Below, one piece after another: positions 6,588-10,017 of a stretch of DNA of 10,017 nt. The position numbers were made by a program, and so were the translations under genes. The stretch spans positions 1 through 10,017 of the forward strand of contig CALCQT010000257.1 in NCBI GenBank assembly GCA_937894825.1. The letters are read 5' to 3'. Under the pieces are notes generated by a model. It was not told the origin of the DNA and ran no database searches. It was given only the letters and a program-made list of their open reading frames with translations. This stretch comes from an uncultured Anaerolineaceae bacterium (GTDB lineage: Bacteria; Chloroflexota; Anaerolineae; Anaerolineales; Anaerolineaceae). Each line of letters begins with the position of its first letter. The first letter of the stretch is position 1.

Positions 6588-7105
6588 AAATTGCAGTTAT
6601 TTCCTATTCATTGACAGGCAACAATGACGCGCTTGCAGCCTGTATTGCCAAAGAACTGTCCGCAGAGCAAATCAAAATATCCACCCGCAAGTCCATGAAT
6701 AATGGGGCGATCATGCTGGATATGCTTTTCGGTCGGACGCCCAGAAGCCAACCCGGTCCGGAGATCATGGACAAATTTGACCTGATCCTCTTCTTCGGAC
6801 CAATCTGGATGGGGCAGGTCGCTTCTCCACTGCGTGCCTATCTTCAATATCTGAAGAAATCTCCGAAGCGATACGGTTTTCTCTCAATCAGCGGCGGAGC
6901 TGACGGCGACAACCCCAAACTCCGGGGAGAATTGCTTAAAAGGGCAGGCGCCGCTCCGGTGCTGTTGCTTGACCAGCACATCGCCGATCTGCTGCCCACT
7001 GATCAAAAGCCGGAAAGGAAGGACACTTCCGCCTACACAATTACGCCGGCAGAGGCAGAACGGCTGACAAATAAAGCCGTGGAAGTGATCAGGAACACCT
7101 TCTGA
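6584..7105 (+). CDS. Flavodoxin-like protein
   Basis: A soluble protein of 173 residues with a flavodoxin fold, expected to bind FMN non-covalently in the cytoplasm and carry or transfer electrons. The N-terminal strand KIAVISYS leads into the phosphate-binding loop SLTGNNDAL (9-17). The chain continues with DLILFFGPIWMGQVASPLRAYL (66-87), where the GPIW segment is the usual isoalloxazine-side loop, and FLSISGGADGDNPKL (99-113) is the third flavin loop. It resembles short single-domain members close to flavodoxin and NADPH-dependent FMN reductases; a reductase role cannot be excluded. The start is GTG 6584, supported by GGGAGG at 6572-6577; no better ATG is nearby. It is the last gene of the cluster and is followed by a strong terminator at 7203-7244. 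Confidence 0.9.
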   Translation: MKIAVISYSLTGNNDALAACIAKELSAEQIKISTRKSMNNGAIMLDMLFGRTPRSQPGPEIMDKFDLILFFGPIWMGQVASPLRAYLQYLKKSPKRYGFLSISGGADGDNPKLRGELLKRAGAAPVLLLDQHIADLLPTDQKPERKDTSAYTITPAEAERLTNKAVEVIRNTF

Positions 7106-7202
7106 ATTTGCGACGCAGGCTTCTTTCTGCCAGAAACCTGACCCAACCGTCAAACAAATAAACAGTACACCAATAATAAACTAATAGCATAAACTCGTTT
7201 GT

Positions 7203-7244
7203 AAAAGGTCTCTCCGACCGGTTTTCCGGTGAGAGGCCTTTTTT
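7203..7244 (+). terminator. Strong intrinsic terminator closing the flavinylation cluster
   Basis: A long hairpin: AAAAGG (7203-7208) pairs with CCTTTT (7237-7242), CTCTC (7210-7214) with GAGAG (7231-7235), and ACCGG (7217-7221) with CCGGT (7226-7230) around a TTTT loop, with a 2-base CG bulge and a T-G pair. Six T residues follow. The A tract on the left means it could also work in reverse, although no minus-strand gene is near. It lies 97 bp after the flavodoxin stop. The 7106-7202 stretch shows nothing else I can support. Confidence 0.88.
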
Positions 7245-7348
7245 GAATCTGATAATATTTGCTATAGGCGTCAAAACCATTTGAAGTATTTTCCCTTTAT
7301 TTTTCGTCTTAAATATTAAAAACAAAAATATTCCGGATAAAACGGTTC

Positions 7349-7356
7349 AAGGAGGG
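7349..7356 (+). promoter_or_regulatory. Ribosome site fixing the TTG start of the sigma factor
   Basis: AAGGAGGG at 7349-7356 lies 9 bases before TTG 7366. It matches the 16S anti-SD almost fully, and no ATG is near the start of the sigma domain, so TTG initiation is well supported. A possible ECF-style promoter upstream (GAAGTA at 7283-7288, CGTCTT at 7305-7310, 16-bp spacer) is only suggestive. Confidence 0.75.
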
Positions 7357-7365
7357 ACAGACCTT

Positions 7366-7923
7366 TTGAGTGAAAAATTGCTCATCCAACGGGCGGAAGC
7401 GGGGGACGATGACGCATTCAGCGATCTGCTTTCCCCATACAAAAACTACTTGTTGAAAGTAATTTACAGCTTCCTGAAGAATATGCCGGAAAGTGAGGAC
7501 GCCTATCAGGAAGTCAGCCACAAGATTCATCAGGGACTCCCGACCTACACCGGCCCCAACCTTAAGGCCTGGTTCACCCGGATCGCCATGAACCATTGCA
7601 TCGATCAGATCCGCCGCAGGAAAATCATGGAGATCGATCTGGACGACACACAGAATTCCATCGAACCGGCCGGCCTTTGGAATGAAGAAGTTTCCTCGCC
7701 GGAAGAAATCGTCATTTCCAAAGAAACGCAAAATGAGCTGGCTAAGATTGTCGATTCCTTGCCGGCGCAATACCGGGAGGTTATTCAACTGCATTATTTC
7801 TCTGAGCTGACGTACAAAGAAATCAGTCTGCGGCTGGAAATCAATGAGCGGACGGTGGAAACCAGGATTTATCGGGCCCGGAAAATGGTGGCGAAGATTT
7901 GGAGGAAAAATGCAACATTATAG
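7366..7923 (+). CDS. ECF-type RNA polymerase sigma factor
   Basis: Alternative sigma factor of 185 residues with only regions 2 and 4. Region 2 spans about 5-86: AGDDDAFSDLLSPYKNYLLK (11-31), SEDAYQEV at 43-50 in place of the common D-x-x-Q-E-V, and LKAWFTRIAMNHCIDQIRRRK (66-86). After a variable acidic linker (87-118), region 4 covers about 119-176, with LPAQYREVIQLHYF (132-145), TYKEISLRL (149-157) and the helix-turn-helix end INERTVETRIYRARK (159-173). Start is TTG 7366, behind a near-perfect AAGGAGGG. The next gene overlaps it by 14 bp and encodes its likely anti-sigma, the usual arrangement for ECF control. A promoter resembling ECF sites upstream may reflect autoregulation, but the match is weak. 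The target regulon is unknown beyond this operon. Confidence 0.94.
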   Translation: MSEKLLIQRAEAGDDDAFSDLLSPYKNYLLKVIYSFLKNMPESEDAYQEVSHKIHQGLPTYTGPNLKAWFTRIAMNHCIDQIRRRKIMEIDLDDTQNSIEPAGLWNEEVSSPEEIVISKETQNELAKIVDSLPAQYREVIQLHYFSELTYKEISLRLEINERTVETRIYRARKMVAKIWRKNATL

Positions 7924-9163
7924 CGCTTTTGAATGGATGTTATTTCGCAGCGGTATGTTATCGAAAAGAATGGAGAATGAAATGATCGATCATCTGGAAA
8001 CCTGCGATGAATGCATGGAAGTTTATTTATCCACGCTGGGGGAGACACTCCTTGAGCCGGCGGTCAGCGTCCCCGGCGTCCGACCGGCGTCCTGGACGAC
8101 CCGCCAAATCCTGAATCAGCACAGCAAAACCAATTTCAGGCAGCGCTGGGTCAGCGTTGCGCTGGTGTTGGTTTTTCTGATGGTTCTGCTGGGGTTCACG
8201 CCGATGGGACAGGTCGTATTGGCACAGATCAGGACCACGCTGGAAAACCTCGGCAATTCACTCACAGAAATCTTTAATTTGCCCAAGGATTCACCCTACG
8301 TGCAAAATGTCGGGCAGATTCAAAGCGCACCTGAAACGACAGAAGAATCTGAGCCGGCTAAAAACGCAGTCGCCTCCGACAAATACAATATTGAAATCAA
8401 ACTGGATCAGGTCCTGCTTGAAAAAGATGAGATCACCTTTGGAGCTTTCCTGACAGGAGATTTCCCACAGGATGTAGAACGGGTTCAGATCCAGTATCGA
8501 ATATTCCTGGATGGGGAACGGTACGGCAATCTTGGCGGCGCCAGTTGGGAACAGATCGAACAGGACCCGCCCACCTGGCGGCTCTACGGCAATGTCGGGC
8601 AGAAAAAAGCGCAGGATATCGCGCTTGATGAAACACATCGTCTGAAAATCTCTATCGACCGAGCCATCCTCATCCATGGGACAGGGGATTGGCTGGATCC
8701 CGACCTGTGGAAAAATGAGGAGACCGTTGAAGGTCCCTGGGTTTTCGAATTGGACGTCAGCGGCCAGGCGCTTGCTCAGGAGACCCGCACCTGGTTGTTG
8801 TCCCAAACTTTGCGCGTCGACGGCGTCGAATTTACCGTGGACGAATTGTCGTTCAGCCCGCTCAGCAAAACGCTTCTAATGCATGCGGATCAATCGTATT
8901 CCTTTACCAAATTCATCGCGGTTCTGGATGACGGAACAGAATTTGAGTTGTTCGGAAATACGTTAGAGGGAAATTACATCCGATATCAATTTTTCGGTGA
9001 AGATTCTGAAAAAATGTCGTCTGCCAGCTCGCTCACCCTCATTCCGGTCGTGAACCGCCAGCGGTTCCAAAATTCCTATCTGCAGTTATCTGATCAGGAG
9101 GTGAGGCTCGAATCGGAAGCGGTTACGATTGACCTTTCTTCTGCGGAAAGTTCGGCTGAATAA
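7910..9163 (+). CDS. Membrane anti-sigma factor with zinc-type motif and extracytoplasmic sensor domain (DUF4179-like)
   Basis: Predicted to hold the upstream sigma factor at the membrane until a signal arrives. Of 417 residues, the N-terminal cytoplasmic part has HLETCDEC at 28-35, an H-x3-C-x2-C zinc-type anti-sigma motif. One membrane segment follows at about 79-98, and GFTPMGQVVLAQI just after it resembles DUF4179 proteins. Residues about 125-417 lie outside as a beta-rich domain. Notable landmarks there are IEIKLDQVLLEKDEITFGAF (161-180) and TLRVDGVEFTVDELSFSP (300-317). The frame is open back to 7844, but ATG 7910 follows GGAGG (7901-7905) and gives a 14-bp overlap with the sigma gene, so coupled translation is likely. 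The next gene shares the outer-domain layout. What the domain senses is unknown. Confidence 0.88.
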   Translation: MQHYSAFEWMLFRSGMLSKRMENEMIDHLETCDECMEVYLSTLGETLLEPAVSVPGVRPASWTTRQILNQHSKTNFRQRWVSVALVLVFLMVLLGFTPMGQVVLAQIRTTLENLGNSLTEIFNLPKDSPYVQNVGQIQSAPETTEESEPAKNAVASDKYNIEIKLDQVLLEKDEITFGAFLTGDFPQDVERVQIQYRIFLDGERYGNLGGASWEQIEQDPPTWRLYGNVGQKKAQDIALDETHRLKISIDRAILIHGTGDWLDPDLWKNEETVEGPWVFELDVSGQALAQETRTWLLSQTLRVDGVEFTVDELSFSPLSKTLLMHADQSYSFTKFIAVLDDGTEFELFGNTLEGNYIRYQFFGEDSEKMSSASSLTLIPVVNRQRFQNSYLQLSDQEVRLESEAVTIDLSSAESSAE

Positions 9164-9213
9164 AAACGTCTTTTCGACTTCAGAAAGATACTTGACTCAA
9201 CCAGGAGAACACT

Positions 9214-10017
9214 ATGAAAAAAATTACTATAAACATCATGCGGTTGTTGATTCTGCCGCTTATTCTGATGGCCACGCTGCGCCTCACCCCGGTTGCCGCT
9301 GCACAGAGCGGCATTCGGGAGCAAATTGAATCCATCCAGGACGCCGGCATCCTGACCGCTTACGATGCCGGACTGGTGCGGGAACTCGGGCTGACCGCCA
9401 GTCTTGAGCCATTACAGGCCGAAGAGAGCGTGCCGGAACTGAACATGACGATCGAATGGTTTTACGCCGACCGCATGCGCATGGCGTTCGGATACCGTTT
9501 ATCGGGCATCCCGTATACCGAAGAGGCCTGTCAACTGACCGGCGGTTTTTTGGTCAGCGACAGCAAAGGTGAGCAACTGAGCAGCGCAGCCAGCGCTGAA
9601 ATAACCGGCTGGGATCGCGAATCCGGTGATATCTTCGGGATTTTATTAATCTATCAACATTTTAATTTACAGGCAGTTTCTTTAGAGAAAGGAATCATGA
9701 TCGATGCGACTTTAGGGGAGCAGAATGAAAAAATGAGTGGATTAGGCTACGTCGGCAATCTCACCCAGGCTTACTGCAATCTTTCGCCGCAAATAATACA
9801 GACGGAATCACTTTCCACCGGTGAGCAGTCTCAGCCCGGCAAATTCCATTTTGAAATCGACGGGATAACTTCTGATCAGGTGTTTATTGACAATGAGGAG
9901 GAATCTTTAACGGTCAACGGCATCCGATTCAGGAAACTTTGGGCTGAAATCACGCCATCCACCACCCAGATCGTCCTCGCCTTTCAAAAACCCACAGCCG
10001 AATATTGGAATCCGAGG
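9214..10017 (+). CDS. Exported protein related to the anti-sigma outer domain, 3' end cut by window edge
   Basis: The frame is open for 268 codons from ATG 9214 to the window end, with an AGGAGA site at 9202-9207. The first 30 or so residues form a signal peptide: basic KK, a hydrophobic stretch LLILPLILMATL (11-22), and a likely cleavage after VAAA (28-31). I see no lipobox cysteine. The mature part has no catalytic motif I recognise. It does repeat the pattern of the preceding gene's outer domain: NMTIEWFYADRMRMAFGY (77-94) lines up with that protein's residues 160-177, and SLTVNGIRFRKLWAEITPS (231-249) with 300-318. Spacing between the two landmarks is 153 here against 139 there. It lies 50 bp after the anti-sigma gene, probably in one operon. 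It could be a secreted ligand or competitor for the sensor domain, or an effector; this is inference. Confidence 0.85.
   Translation, partial: MKKITINIMRLLILPLILMATLRLTPVAAAQSGIREQIESIQDAGILTAYDAGLVRELGLTASLEPLQAEESVPELNMTIEWFYADRMRMAFGYRLSGIPYTEEACQLTGGFLVSDSKGEQLSSAASAEITGWDRESGDIFGILLIYQHFNLQAVSLEKGIMIDATLGEQNEKMSGLGYVGNLTQAYCNLSPQIIQTESLSTGEQSQPGKFHFEIDGITSDQVFIDNEEESLTVNGIRFRKLWAEITPSTTQIVLAFQKPTAEYWNPR

Noticed and set aside
7309..7794. 161-codon minus-strand ORF over the sigma gene
   Set aside because: It is a shadow of the well-supported ECF sigma frame, with no ribosome site and no recognisable motif.
7844..7909. Longer anti-sigma form starting inside the sigma gene
   Set aside because: The extra residues are an out-of-frame reading of the sigma region 4 helix; GGAGG at 7901-7905 supports ATG 7910.
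8291..8806. 171-codon minus-strand ORF inside the anti-sigma gene
   Set aside because: It is antisense to a continuous frame with clear domains, and its translation lacks any coherent family pattern.

Overview
The window looks like chromosomal DNA from a bacterium of moderate GC content, probably an anaerobic monoderm-like lineage (Bacillota or Anaerolineae-type Chloroflexota). The lineage call is inference. It rests on near-consensus TTGACA/TATAAT promoters, strong AGGAGG ribosome sites, a DUF4179-like anti-sigma protein, and an ABC exporter cluster with no membrane-fusion or outer-membrane partner in view. I see no rRNA, tRNA, CRISPR array, insertion sequence or phage gene.

Left block (1-2710, minus strand): a three-gene ABC-2 export operon resembling ybhS/ybhR/ybhF. 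Two paralogous permeases are followed by an ATPase that runs off the left edge. A divergent AT-rich TetR-family gene (2894-3472) reads away from it across a shared 183-bp promoter region and is the likely local regulator.

Middle block (3528-7244, plus strand): a second TetR-family gene (3607-4188) has a fully consensus promoter, an ATGAATGA/TCATTCAT operator and its own terminator. A near-identical operator copy lies directly after that terminator, ahead of a four-gene cluster: an ApbE-type FMN transferase, a single-span membrane protein with an FMN-binding domain and a flavinylation motif, a six-span DUF998-like protein and a flavodoxin-like protein. A possible 31-codon ORF sits between the last two. 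The block ends in a strong hairpin terminator (7203-7244). The repeated operator predicts that this TetR protein controls both itself and a small flavin-based redox module at the membrane. The apparently unsecreted ApbE, next to a substrate whose FMN domain should lie outside, is the main puzzle.

Right block (7366-10017, plus strand): an ECF-type sigma factor starting with TTG overlaps by 14 bp a membrane anti-sigma protein with an HxxxCxxC zinc motif and a large extracytoplasmic domain. A signal-peptide-bearing protein cut by the right edge follows, and its mature part appears to repeat the layout of the anti-sigma outer domain. Together they look like an envelope-signal sensing unit.
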